Assembly: GCA_024516155.1 (NCBI GenBank)
Contig: JAJJXM010000004.1
Location: forward strand, 1,054,001-1,118,000
DNA from: Pyronema omphalodes
Lineage: Eukaryota; Ascomycota; Pezizomycetes; Pezizales; Pyronemataceae
Direction of reading: 5' to 3'
Length of the DNA stretch: 64,000 nt
Part shown: positions 1 to 12,267 of the stretch, in pieces
Layout: every line of letters begins with the position of its first letter
How positions within the stretch are numbered: the first letter of the stretch is position 1
Program-made: the position numbers and the translations under genes
The notes under the pieces: model-generated
Seen by the model: only the letters and a program-made list of their open reading frames with translations
The model's database searches: none
What the model was told of the DNA's origin: nothing

Positions 1-649
1 TTAGGATTTTACCTGGTAAACTGGCTATATGGTTGGGAGGTCTAGGCCAAGAAGTATTATAGTAATGTGAATTTTCTTTACATGTACCATACTGATGAAT
101 AAGAATGCTCCTTCTCCCCCCACTAAAATGCATCCTTCCACATCCTTCTCGAATGGAAACGACTCTTGAGAAGACAGGCTGGGTGTTATGCTCCTGGTCG
201 TTACAGGTGTAGAGGACGGCGAACAATACAATAAGCCGTGAGTAAGTCTGATGAATGACCGACGAGCAGTCTGGCGAGTGATATTGCATGCCTAGCAGCG
301 CGCCCTCGCGTGAAACCAAACACTCCGCACTATTCTACAACCAGTCACTTCTGCACCCTTCAGAATAGTTAGTCAAAATATGGGACAAGTCTTCGGATAG
401 TGTGGTCAAGACGACAAAACGCAAAGACAGCCCGGCTTCTCTGAAACAGCGCACGGGCACTTACTGAAAGGAAATTGACATTCTCTACTCGAATTCCTCT
501 CGACAACCACAATGAAGGAAACGAAAAGAGCTCCGTTGCAGTGTCAGGTTTTCAATGTCCAGTGCCCGTTGCCCGGTGTCCGAAGCCTAGCTATGTCTAG
601 TTAAAGCCGAAATGTAATTCTACGGCGGTTTGGCGTTCAATATTCTTAC
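1..649. other. Gene-free stretch
   Basis: I see no coding region, RNA gene or clear repeat here. Only short open frames without family resemblance occur. It lies downstream, in minus-strand terms, of the relic at 650-1640 and may hold its unrecognisable 3' remainder. Confidence 0.4.
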
Positions 650-1640
650 CATTCGGCGTCTGGAGTTCTGTTCGTGTTTAGGTTTGCTTTCCGGTGTGCA
701 TTTCTTTTTGTTTTTGATCTATATTATAAACTAAGAATACCAGCGATCATTATCGATTCAATAAGGCAGAAGTTAGGACACGGCGTCCACACTTATAAAT
801 ACCTCTTGTATATAATGCAATATATACAAGTGGCTGTGGTGCGATGTTGCGCAACAACATAAATGACCGCCCACAAAGCCAACGAACACACCAAAGTTAA
901 GATAGCTACTATATCAGTGTTACTGGGATCCTCAATATTTACTCCGCTCAATATTCCTGAGTGAAACACCTTACCGTACTTATTTATTGAATGACACGCT
1001 GACCGAGGCCTAAAATGCCCAAGCAGGACTAAAAACCTTACTTTGTCAAGTTCCAAAAAGCAACCCGGAGTCATTGCTATGTAAGGTATTAGGTTGCCAT
1101 TACAATTCAAGTAGTCGGCATCTATGGGCCCGAAATTCATCTTTTCGGAGAATAATACCACCGGAATCTCTAGCATAATCATCGAATAGAGAGTAGATGC
1201 ACCATTCTATTGGACAAGAGAGGATTTAGAACAGCAAGCTGAAAGAGAGCCAAGAATCAGATATGGGATTGAAACCTATTTCCTCGTTGGAATATCTATG
1301 AGACAGCTTTATTATATATACAAGCCGCAAATACCCCACATACGTGCAATTCAGGCAGAAGTAACATAAAGAAAAAGCTAATAAAATGGAGACAATATGA
1401 AGCGGCGCTGGGGTTGTCAAGATATATATACGCGACCATTATATTGATGATATATAAACCCTGATAATGCCGAATATGACCGGTTATTAAGATTCCATTT
1501 GGACCGCGCATATAACATTCTCACTGCACCTGAGTGTTTTCCAGGCGCGCGCACGATTAACTTCATTGGCGTAAGATAGTTGGGGCCATCTGACATTATG
1601 AAACGTAGATAGAGAGACGGCAAAATGTGAAAACACACAT
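650..1640 (-). pseudogene. Relic of the fungal multi-pass membrane-protein family
   Basis: This is a decayed minus-strand copy of the family represented by the intact genes at 32434-34557 and 39738-41858. The open frame at 793-1182 reads IPYIAMTPGCFLEL where the intact proteins read FPYISLTPAGFLEL. It then reads VFHSGIL..LVCSLALW against VLHPGIL..LVCAQALW. Upstream, around 1300-1400, a second frame reads LLLPELHVCGVFAA against ALFAPEFVFFAAFN, the preceding membrane segment of the intact genes. The pieces lie in the right order but in different frames and without a complete ORF, so this is a pseudogene. An alternative is a much diverged, spliced paralogue; I consider that less likely. The outer limits are approximate. 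Confidence 0.6.
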
Positions 1641-2181
1641 AAAGTCCTCTAAGAGAATATTAGAAGTCATTCAAGATCCGGATCTGCTCATAAATCTTAA
1701 GTCCTTTAGTTGTTTGTGCAACCTAAAGTTTTTGTTCTCTACCAAAGCGAGGGGTTTGCTGGTAGGTAATAACTACGTGCAATAACAAGAATAGCGCCTG
1801 CAATTGAAAATCATGCCTATTTCAAAGAGCGGAAGGTGTTAGAATATGTTCAAATGTACATGCAGTCCTAGACACCTCGGAGGCATTATGGTAAATTTAT
1901 GGTGCCTTCACGGTTCGAAATTTGGTAGAATGTAACTTACGAAAAGTCCACTCAACAGGAACGAATGGGTGGATAAGTATGCTAGAGTGCATAAAATTAA
2001 TTATATTTCACTACTGTCATCACTATAATGCAACTTGTAATAATCTACTTCATAAAGCAAAATCGTAGCTCTAACTTCTGGTATCAACGCCACCCTCATT
2101 CAACTCATGTACCCGCATTACCATCCGTCCGCCCACAACTCCTTGTTATAATTCTCTGTCAATCTCTCGTCCGTTCCGAAC
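1641..2181. other. Gene-free stretch
   Basis: No gene or repeat recognised. It covers the region downstream of the minus-strand phosphatase-like gene that ends at 2182. Confidence 0.4.
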
Positions 2182-2741
2182 CTATTTCGGTTTTTTCGAA
2201 TCAAGATTAGCCTTACTCGGACCATATCGTCGCTTTGGAATGTTCACATACTTCTGCTGCCATTGTACAAACCCTCCATCAAGCACAAACACTCTCTGCT
2301 TCTTTACTTTACCCTGCTCATCCCTCTCCACAGGTGCGCCATCATCCTCCCACAACATTTCCTGGGCGATCGACTCTCCACCCATAAGCCTCTCCCTCTC
2401 ACGCATATACTTCAAAGCGGCACTAGGTCCACGTTCCTGAGAGAGCGCACAATGGAAAACAACCTTTTCAGCTCCCTGTAGAGTGCGAACAAGCTCTGGA
2501 GCAGTGTAGCTCAGCGAACCAGAGGGAACATGACGAGAGCCCTATCAATAACCAAACGTCAAAATTTTAGAGCTTGGCCGACAAGGTAGAAGAGGAGAGG
2601 TACCTTGATGTGGCCTCCGATGTGGTCGCTGTCGCGGACATCAATAACAGCGACTTTCTCCTCGGTGGGAACCGTAAGGAGGAGGTTCGAGAGACGCTCC
2701 GGTGAAATGCGGGTAAGGCGGACGGCGGTGATGGAGGACAT
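2182..2741 (-). CDS. Cdc25/rhodanese-type phosphatase (Ych1/Acr2/Ibp1-like)
   Basis: Two exons, 2741-2604 and 2541-2182, with a 62-nt GT-AG intron, encode 165 aa. The protein is a single rhodanese-fold domain of the small Cdc25/arsenate-reductase class. It has an IDVRDSD segment near residue 34, and the catalytic loop HCALSQERG fits C-X5-R, with Cys77 as presumed nucleophile and Arg83 binding the oxyanion. Length matches yeast Ych1 and fission yeast Ibp1 (about 140-165 aa). Family members act as phosphatases or arsenate reductases; which activity applies here cannot be told. The first-exon start MSSITAVRL precedes the domain directly. The C-terminus is basic (RRYGPSKANLDSKKPK). The intron splits the domain between GGHIK and GSRHVPSG in phase 0, restoring the usual continuous motif. 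Confidence 0.85.
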
Positions 2742-3434
2742 TGTGATGGGTGTTGCGAAGTGAGATAAGCGCAGACAGCTTAAGAGAGGGGCTATGATGT
2801 CACGAGCGAACTGTATGTATGTAGGATCTAAATTAGGTGCTGCCGGTCGCAGTTCGCGTGGGGGTTCGGTGGTTAGGGTTGGGGCTCGGCAGAGGGCTTG
2901 GTCAGCCCAGACTGAGTCCTTTAGTAAGCTTGGATGAGTCGAGACAGCTTGAATCATGAGGGTTGATTCGTTGGAAATTTTATGTAGGCATGGTCATGTT
3001 TTTTTTTACTAAACATCTACAAGTGTTTATCGTAGCATATGTCCAGGTTGTAAATGGGGTCTAAAATCCGAGAGTCTTTCCAATAGGTCTGCCTCCCTAA
3101 ACATTTAAATATCTAAATTTCCCCTTAAAAGGCATGCTATGTCCGAATTAAACTAATCTAGCTATTCTTTTTCCCACTTCTCCAAAAGAAAATAAACCTA
3201 GCTTTGATCTTCACAGGATGAGGACTCAAGCCCGCACTGGTCACATTTCCAAATGTAATCCTCGCTGTCACAATCCGAGTATCCCGTGTATTATCTCAAA
3301 CCCACAAAGAAGCAACCCTTTTAAGTACCGTAAAACCTAAACGCCGTTTTCCCACCTAGTATTTCGCTCTGTATCGCATGGATTCCATTCGTGCGACTCC
3401 CCGTGTAATCCTTCCTAATCTTCCTCCTTTCCTC
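2742..3434. other. Intergenic, putative promoter side of 2182-2741 gene
   Basis: Nothing coding is recognised. It lies between the start of the Cdc25-like gene and the stop of Sen15, both on the minus strand. It should hold the promoter of the former and the 3' UTR of the latter. Confidence 0.5.
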
Positions 3435-3851
3435 CTAGTTCTGCCTTGGTTTCACAATTCCATCATGAACAAAATAATAAGAGACCGTAGAATCCTCTGC
3501 CACAACAGCAAGTAGCATTCTCTTCGTCCTCTTCTCCCCTTTCGCATTCTCACCCCACACACCCTCCGGTAGCGAGTCAAATACCTCCGCCATTTTTCTT
3601 GGGCTCCATTTCTCTCTTAAATCCACCGGTAGCAGCCATTCAACCTGCTCTAAAGCTGCTTCAGTGGGGGGCTTGCTGGGGTCCACATCGGGGTCGATGT
3701 AGACGGGCTCTGGGGGGATGCCGGAGAGTAGTGGGCGAGGGGTGAAAGGGTGTTGCGTTACGGACCGCCAGTCCGCATGGTTTAGGAGATGGTTCTCGAC
3801 AATGCGAACGAGGTGCGGGTGCGAAGAGAGGGCGAGGTCGGAGTATGACAT
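3435..3851 (-). CDS. SEN15: tRNA-splicing endonuclease subunit Sen15
   Basis: A single exon encodes 138 aa. The sequence ends in VSYYFVHDGIVKPRQN, the signature C-terminus of fungal Sen15, preceded by a LLAVVAEDST strand. The N-terminal half carries HPHLVRIVENHLLNHADW, the helical segment usual for the family. Sen15 is a non-catalytic structural subunit of the heterotetrameric Sen2-Sen34-Sen15-Sen54 endonuclease, which cuts intron-containing pre-tRNAs; it pairs with Sen34. The length is normal for filamentous fungi. The next genes, also tRNA-related in part (HisRS, Pus1), are unlinked by operon logic but share the theme. Start and stop both fit and no intron is needed. Confidence 0.88.
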   Translation of the reverse strand: MSYSDLALSSHPHLVRIVENHLLNHADWRSVTQHPFTPRPLLSGIPPEPVYIDPDVDPSKPPTEAALEQVEWLLPVDLREKWSPRKMAEVFDSLPEGVWGENAKGEKRTKRMLLAVVAEDSTVSYYFVHDGIVKPRQN

Positions 3852-5333
3852 GGTGGAGATGGAGGTGAGGGTACGGTGAAACGCGTGAGAGGTGGGGCTA
3901 CGTCGTGAAACGCGTTGGCGAGTTTAAGCGAGACATGTGTAGCGCTAGGTTACTTACCAGTGACGAGTGACGCGTGATGACGGATAATTAATAACAGTTG
4001 AATTACTTACACGTACAGCATCCGTGGGTTTTTGGGCTCATCAAAATAACCAAGCCAAATCTAGTTTTAATGATGTTCATTCTAACTAAGAATCTAGCAG
4101 CCAAAACTTCAACCCCCGGAGACTGATTGCTGTCCGCTTCTGCACAGATAATTCTTTCGAAAAAGAGGTATAACTATTGTATCTTACACCGCCACGTATC
4201 TTTCATAACTCACTTTAATCCCGGCCACTACAACTTCAAGTTTTGAAGATCCAGCTACTTACATGATGATACCATCTGCCGTTTTAGACATACCTGTTTT
4301 CCAATCGATCACTGAAGCCCGCCACTGCCGTGAACGCCTCTATTGCAGTTTAGGCCAAATCAATAACTCACATTGCCCCACTAAGGCTGGAAGAATGTTG
4401 AATGAGTATGCTCCGTTTTAAAGCACTGAGTAACGTCTGATGAGCATGTGTTATCATGCAGCTCAGAGCTCAGCTTTCCATCTGTCCAACCAGTTGTTGT
4501 TTACCTTGACTCGCTCGATTCTCAACCAAACCTCACAATCTTTGGCGTCTGGAATGCTCTCTTTGCATACCGTCGTCAAATCGGAACCAGAACATTGAAA
4601 TTGACATTCCGAGCTATCTGGATTGTTTGGTGACACATACTAGAAGCAGTGGAAATCTGAAGCTATGTACAGCCCAAGGTATGTTTAAGCTCATACCCAG
4701 CTGGGATTACGGTCATGGGGTCTGTGCCTTAAAATACCATTCGATGCCTTTCCGAAATAAGCAAAAATCAGGATGATGGTAAACGTTAATGGTTCGTCGA
4801 TAGAGCAACTCGCTGATGCCTAGAGGCAGCATAAGTTACGGAATGTGATGTACGTTTATTGATAAATCAATCAATCAATCAGTTTTGTTTTACTGGAGAT
4901 ATGTTCGTATAAATTCATGTTCTATAACTCGGAATGTACTATTTTTAGACGAGTATTGCGGGGTGTTTGAGCCGCACAGAGCCGCTATGTATCTAATCCA
5001 CCGTCTACACTCGAAAACTGGTGGCTTTCTAGCGGTTATAGCTTCGCAAATATAGCTTCAAATTGAGTTTTGTAACCGGGTGATTGCTCTATAGGTTCTG
5101 TTCTATCTGATTCGGGTCTTGAAAATCATCTTTTTTTGTTGGAAGGTGGTGAAAAGGTCAACGTTGAGAGGGTCACCTATGGAACCGTAAACATATTCTG
5201 CGTGGTGACCCCTGTCACGCTATCCTCACTATTTAAGTGCCCGGCTCATCCAGTCCATCACGCTAACAATCACCGAGTGGCGTCAAGCATAACTCGGACC
5301 CCGCGTTACCCCGCGTTGCTCCGCCAAAACCCT
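3852..5333. other. Intergenic stretch
   Basis: About 1.5 kb separates two divergently transcribed genes (Sen15 minus, FPGS plus). I see no gene. A short AATC tandem (about 4862-4880) is present. Promoters of both flanking genes must lie here; no specific element could be assigned. Confidence 0.5.
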
Positions 5334-6963
5334 ATGCTCCCCGCACGACATCTCACACGGAACATCCGCACCATGGCCACGAGTACCCGAACCTACGAGG
5401 TATACCATATTCCGAGACTTTAACCCCCAATCAAGATTTCTTTACCTCTTTGATCGAAAACCTCACTATCGGTTCTTCCATCTCCATTCCTGCAACTGAC
5501 AAAACCCCAGGATGCAATCCGCTCCCTCAACTCCCTCCAAAGCAACCATGCCGTCCTCGCCGCTATTCAGGCAAGCGGCGCAAAAATGAACTCTCAAGCC
5601 CTCCCCGAAATGCGATCCTGGGTAGCAGCCTCAGGTCACTCGCCTTCCGATTTCAATGCTTTGAACCTCCTCCATATCGCAGGTACAAAGGGTAAAGGTT
5701 CCACCGCCGCCTTCTGCTCTTCTATCCTATCTCAATACCCAACCCAACGAAAGATCGGTCTTTACACATCCCCCCATTTGCGGGCTGTTCGTGAGCGTAT
5801 CCAGATCAACAACAAACCTTTGTCTGAGGAGCTATTCGCAAAGTACTTTTTCGAAGTCTGGGATGCTATTGAGGAAAGTGTAGGAAAGGAGGTTACTAAG
5901 CCGGTTTATTTCCGGTTTTTGACTCTTACTGCGTTCCATGCGTTCTTAAGAGAGGGTGTGGATGCGGCTGTCATTGAGGTTGGAGTGGGTGGAGAGTATG
6001 ATTCTACCAATGTCATTGAACAGCCAACTGCTACTGGTGTGACTAGCTTGGGAATTGATCATGTGGGTGTACTTGGAAATACTATTGAGGAGATTGCTTG
6101 GCATAAGGGAGGAGTTTACAAGTCGAGTGCCGTTGCTTTGTCTGTGGAACAACTGCCGACGGCGCAAGAGGTGCTTAAGAAGCGGGCGCAGGAGAAGGGA
6201 GTGGAGTTCAGGGTTGTTCCGGTTCATAAGGATATCGCTGAGGGAAGAGTTAAGTTGGGATTGGAGGCTGAATTTCAGAGGGGTAATGCATCATTGGCGG
6301 CGGAGTTGGTACACGAACACCTCAAGAAGGTCGGAGTTGAGTCGGGATATAGTGCGGATAAGCCACTCCCTGAGGAGATGGTCAAGGGCTTGGAGTCCAT
6401 TGTTTGGCCGGGAAGATGCCAGGTGTTGAAGCAGGGGGAGGTGGAGTGGAATATTGATGGTGCACACACTATGGAGTCGTTGGAGGCTTGTGGAAAATGG
6501 TTCTCGAGTAGAATCGCTGAGGGGAAGAAGAGAGTGTTGATCTTTAACCAACAGAAGAGGGATGAACCAGAGAAGCTGCTAGGTGCACTTGGAGATAGCT
6601 TGAAGAAATATGCTGGAAAGGACAAGTTTTTTGATACCGCAATATTCTGCACAAATATCACCTTCAAGGAGGCGGGATATAAACCTGGTAAGTTTTATAC
6701 GAGTGAACAGGTGATAACGAATGTCATGGCTAATTGAGACAGATCTCATGAGTGTTGGCTCCGACGCTGCCGCCGTACAGGCGTTGACAGTTCAGAAGGC
6801 TCTTGAAGCAGCCTGGTCGGAGATTGACCCCTCTGCCAAAACTCACGCAACAGCAACGATTGAGGAAGCAGTAGAAATTGCTAAGAATGAAGGTGACGTG
6901 CAGGTTCTCGTTACGGGATCTCTTCACTTGGTAGGAGGATTACTCGAGGTGATTGATAACTAA
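5334..6963 (+). CDS. FPGS: Folylpolyglutamate synthase
   Basis: Exons 5334-5399, 5511-6687 and 6743-6963 give 487 aa. The enzyme adds glutamates to tetrahydrofolates using ATP, keeping folates in the cell and mitochondria (yeast Met7). The P-loop GTKGKGST is at about residues 80-87, followed by the family's LYTSPHL and ERIQIN motifs. VGVGGEYDSTNV and the central TSLGIDHVGVLG block are also present. DGAHTMES and VLIFNQQ mark the C-terminal domain. The first ATG (MLPARHLTRNIRT) gives a basic, hydroxylated N-terminus that could be a mitochondrial presequence. The MATSTRTYE methionine 13 codons later could start a cytosolic form, as is common in this family. Exon 2 ends in phase 1 and joins to give KPDLMSVGSD. 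The gene ends 5 bp from the stop of the convergent Tae1 gene. Confidence 0.93.
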
Positions 6964-6968
6964 AATAT

Positions 6969-7942
<974 letters not shown>

Positions 7943-8180
7943 TTTGAGAAGCGGAGGTTGATTGAACTTCGACGAACAGTTGCTTTGAACTGGGGATCGT
8001 CCGAGTGGAGCTGAGTTATTTGTTTCGTTCTCCGAAATTTCGGGGGTGCCACATTTGCCGACGGTCGACCCCTCCACTAGCCACATACAACAACATCAGC
8101 CACAAAAATTAAGCGAGCGCGGCGCAACGCATCGTATCACCCATGAGACCAGGGCCCCACCCCGCTATTCTTGTCCCGCC
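7943..8180. promoter_or_regulatory. Shared divergent promoter of TAE1 and HTS1
   Basis: Only 238 bp separate the two start codons on opposite strands, so both core promoters must lie here. No canonical TATA box is evident. The right half is GC-richer, with a CAACAACATCAGCCACAAAA tract that resembles a fungal 5' UTR. Confidence 0.6.
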
Positions 8181-10048
8181 ATGAGACGTTGCTCATCGCT
8201 TCTCCGTCCGCTCTCGCGACCTCTTAGTTTACCCACGACACGACTTCTGGTTCGTCCTGTGCGCTGCATCACCACACAACAACAGCATCCTCAGTACAAC
8301 TCTACTCCGAAAATGGCACCCAAGGATAAAAAGGCAAAGATCGACCTTAAGGTCCCGAAAGGAACCAAGGATTGGGAGGGAAAGGATATGGTGATCCGTG
8401 ACAAGATCTTTAACACCATCACCAGCTGCTTTAAACGTCATGGAGGTGTGACTATCGACACTCCGTATGCCTTCTCTCCCTCCTGTCAGGCCATCGGGCC
8501 TTCTGCGATCCGCTCGCTGACCCCACAACAGCGTCTTTGAGCTCCGTGAAGTTCTCACAGGAAAATACGGTGAGGACTCCAAGCTCATCTACGATCTCGC
8601 CGACCAGGGAGGAGAAATCTGTTCCCTCCGTTACGATTTGACCGTCCCCTTCGCCCGTTGGCTCGCCATGAACCCTCAAATCCAGAACATTAAGCGCTAC
8701 CACATCGCCAAGGTCTACCGTCGCGACCAGCCCGCTATGTCCAAGGGACGCATGAGAGAATTCTACCAGTGCGATTTCGATATTGCGGGAACTTACGACA
8801 GCATGCTTCCTGATGCTGAGGTTCTTCGTATCGCCATGGAGATCCTTGACTCCTTGAACGTTGGAAAGTACACCATCAAGATTAACCACCGTAAAATCCT
8901 TGATGGACTTTTCGAAGTCTGCGGTGTCCCAGCGGACAAGATCCGTCAGATTTCTTCTGCTGTCGACAAGCTTGACAAATCCCCTTGGGAGGATGTACGC
9001 AAGGAGATGACTGAGGAGAAGGGACTCGCCGAGGAGGCTGCAGACAAGATCGGTCAATACGTCTTGAAGAAGGGTGGCCGTGAGCTTTTGGAAGAGCTCA
9101 AGGCCATTGAGGAGCTTACCAAGAACGCCTCTTTCGCCGAGGGATTGAAGGAGATGGAGTTGTTGATTGATTACCTTGAGGTTTTCAAGGTCATGCCCGT
9201 TTTGTCTTTCGACCTTTCTTTGGCCCGTGGTTTGGACTACTACACTGGAGTTATCTACGAGGTCGTCACTGAGGCCTCTGCTCCTAAGGCTGGAAAGGCG
9301 GCAAAGAAGCCCAAGACCACTCCTGAGGACCCTGATGCCGATAGATCTAACGACGACACCATCGGAGTTGGTTCCATTGCTGCTGGAGGAAGATACGACG
9401 AGCTGGTCGGAATGTTCGCAAACTCAGCCAAGGGCCGCATTCCTTGTGTTGGTATCTCGTTCGGTGTCGACAGAATTTTCTCGATCACTAAGGCACGCAT
9501 GCTCGAGGAGGTTCGCGGAAACGAGGTAGATGTTTACGTTATGGCTTTCGGAGGAAAGGGTTTCACCGGTTTGGTCAAGGAGCGTATGCAGGTCTGCCAG
9601 ACTTTGTGGGATGCCGGTATCAAGGTACGTTTTTAGCTCCAATGGTTGAGGTGGAAGATACCATATTTGGCTGCTACAGACTTGCGGTGCGAAATGGAGG
9701 TGTAGATGGAACAGAAAATGGATATGGAACATGGAACATAATGGGCTAACTCTATGACAGGCTGAGTTCTTCTACAAAGTCAAGCCTAAGCTTCCCCAGC
9801 AGTTCGCCGGAGCGGAAAAGAACGGAGTCCCCTACGCTGTAGTCTTGGGAGAGGACGAGCTTGCCGCTGGAGTTGTCAAGATCAAGGAGATGGGACTTCC
9901 TGAGGGACACCCTGACAAGAACGGTGTTGATGTTAAGCTTACTGATCTCGTTGCTGAGGTCCAGAAGAGACTTGCTGAGCGTGGAACTAAGCAGGAGGAG
10001 GTTGAGGAGCAGTTGAAGAAAGTTCAGCTCGAGGAGAGAGCTGCATAA
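8181..10048 (+). CDS. HTS1: Histidyl-tRNA synthetase (mitochondrial and cytosolic)
   Basis: Exons 8181-8464, 8532-9624 and 9761-10048 encode 554 aa. The enzyme charges tRNA-His. Class II motifs are clear: [18 protein letters not shown] near residue 155 (motif 2), the HisA signature ARGLDYYTG near 326-334, GGRYDEL near 380, and a C-terminal anticodon-binding domain. A Lys/Pro-rich insert ([12 protein letters not shown]) sits in the catalytic core after HisA, as in eukaryotic homologues. The first ATG gives a 44-residue Arg/Ser/Leu-rich, acid-free leader ([15 protein letters not shown]..), a good mitochondrial presequence. The second in-frame ATG at 8313 begins [12 protein letters not shown], a good cytosolic start. 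Yeast HTS1 makes both isoforms from one gene by the same device. Confidence 0.95.
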
Positions 10049-10297
10049 ATTACTACTAGAAGATGGGAGGGAGTTAGACGATGAGGGTTCTGTGGAGAGT
10101 AAGGAATATTTGGTGATGGGGAAATGTAGCCGAATGTAGGAGACAAGCGGATATCCATGGTTTTTGTGGAACAAAAAAGTCGAATTATTCAATAGCGAAA
10201 AATGAATTTGGTATAAACAAACAACACTATATACAAAAACAGGCGTATGTTATGGTACCATCATATACCATCTTTGATTATCTTTATATGACTGGGG

Positions 10298-12046
10298 TTA
10301 TAATTTGATGTCGAGATTCAAGTGATCCAATACCAGTGCAAAACCGGTAAGGACTGTAAGGTAGGCAGTTAACACACCCATTGCCGTGATACGGCTAGCA
10401 TCGAGGGTCTTAACCGTCATATTCACCACTCCAGTAAGCAAGTTGGCCTATCACCCATCCGTCAGTCTTCATCACTCAAAACTTCAATAAATCCTCATCC
10501 CTCATCACTCGTTTCGGGGAAGCAACTTACCACCAAGAAAACCGCCAAACCGTTCCTATTGTAAGCCCCAAGCACCTTAGGAGTTGCCAATTTATACTCC
10601 TCATCTTCCATCTTCTTCGTCTTCTCTCCTTCTACCTTCTCTTTCTTACCCGCCAACAAACCCCGTTCGATTGCCCAGAATGCACCAAGCTGCACGGTAT
10701 TGAAAGCGGAAACCCAGAGTACGTAAGGTAAGTTTGCGAGCCTTCTACTTACTCCCAATCCCGCACCCCAGATGCCGGTAGACCAACAAAATGCTAGAAC
10801 CCAGAACATACCCCATCCTGCGATCTTCTTAAACATAACCGCATCAGGAGTTCGCGGGAGAACGTAAGTTCCCGTTGACATACCCACCAGGAAGATGGCA
10901 AGGTAGCCTAGGAAAGAAGAAATACCCTCCTTGTTAAGAGAGATGAGACCATATGCATGTCTATCACCCACTAACACAAACTCCATCAACCCAGTGGAAT
11001 GAAGGACGATTTCATATACCACCGATACTCCTAATGCAATAGCTGCATAACTAAGCGTACCCCCCTTCCCAGCCAAGCTCTGAAGAATCGCCACGAATGG
11101 TGGTAAGAAACCAAGAGTAAAGAAGAAATTCCAATGCACTCCGTATTCGGTGACATGTTCTGCGTAATCCACTCCTTTCACCATAATCAATCTCACCAGC
11201 CCTAACACCAGCAACGGGAAGCTGTGACGAAGGGAGGTTTTTAAGCGCTGGATCAAAGGAGGTGGTGAACTGCGAAGGATTGATCGTGCGCTTACTACCC
11301 CGGAACTGAAGACGAAGGAACCGACCCCGAGATCCATTAGGGATGTGCCCCAGTTTTCTACCTTGGCAAAGCGGCGCGGGAAGATAGGGAAATCTACGGC
11401 CAGGATGGCGATACAGGTTATTACCATCATGCTGCCGCGGTAGACTGTGAGGAAGGGCTTTTTGGGTAATTGTGATAGAGTCGCTTCATTGCTGGAGCCC
11501 TTGGAGGTGGTCTTTGTTACAGGCTTTGAGGGTTTTGTGACGGAGGTTATCGGCGGCTTCTTCGGTCCCTTGGTGGCTTTGGGAGGAGTGGTGAAGTAGG
11601 CTAAGAAAGCGGGGAGTAGGACGGCGGCGTTTAATAGGGCGGGTTGCGAGCTGTATAGCGTGGTTGCATAGAGTAGTAAAAGGGCGCTGAGGACAAAGTC
11701 GAGGATGTACTGGGGGAGGCCGTAGGAGCTGAATAAACGTAGGCGGGATTGAAGTATGGCGAAGAGAATGTAGGTTACCTATGGATATTATCAGTTATCA
11801 ATATTCATAATATATTCGCTACATTCAATCTGTTCACTAAGTTCCATGTGTTCACGCTCACTACGCTCACTACGCTCACTACGCTCGCCAATGCTCGCTT
11901 CGTTCACGTTCAGTTCATTTCACCAAGAATTGGGAGCTTACAGGAGCAATTGCAGTGACTAAGTTAATCTCTCCGATTGAACCACCAGTTAAATTCGAGA
12001 CAAATGCCTCTTTTCGCAGCTTATAGAGCTCCTCCGGTGTCTTCAT
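10298..12046 (-). CDS. GWT1: GPI-anchored wall transfer protein 1 (inositol acyltransferase)
   Basis: Exons 12046-11942, 11778-10531 and 10447-10298 encode 500 aa, the usual Gwt1 length. Gwt1 acylates the inositol of glucosaminyl-phosphatidylinositol in the ER, an early step of GPI-anchor synthesis, and is the target of the antifungal manogepix class. The N-terminus ([22 protein letters not shown]) and the block [32 protein letters not shown] are family hallmarks. Many hydrophobic segments span the protein, including [21 protein letters not shown] and a final [16 protein letters not shown] Ser/Lys/Pro-rich loop precedes the DFPIF block. Both introns are phase 0; intron 1 holds a small tandem repeat. 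It is divergent from Isc1 and convergent with HTS1 (249 bp between stops). Confidence 0.93.
11854..11890. repeat. 9-bp tandem repeat inside GWT1 intron 1
   Basis: About four copies of a CGCTCACTA-type 9-mer lie within the first intron of GWT1. It is a simple tandem repeat; no function is suggested. Confidence 0.7.
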
Positions 12047-12267
12047 TGTCGCAATTCGTCCTCTCCGTCTCGATCACCACGAGGAAACGGACAGGTTGCA
12101 CGTAGCAATCCCGGACGTCATTTGCGCATGATCTGCAGGTTAGGGTTCCATTTGTGCGCTAGTTTTAGCGCGCATTTACGGCACGGAACTTCAAGGGAGC
12201 TCTGATCTCTAAGCTTTCCTTGGTCGGCTTTTCGAGACGTGACAACAACACCATCAGAGTCAACATC
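12047..12267. promoter_or_regulatory. Shared divergent promoter of GWT1 and ISC1
   Basis: Only 221 bp separate the opposing start codons of two membrane-lipid genes. No TATA element stands out. The stretch may also include 5' UTRs of both genes. Confidence 0.55.

Noticed and set aside
793..1182. 129-codon minus-strand frame as a standalone gene
   Set aside because: It covers only one block of a larger family and neighbouring blocks continue in other frames, so it is part of a pseudogene.
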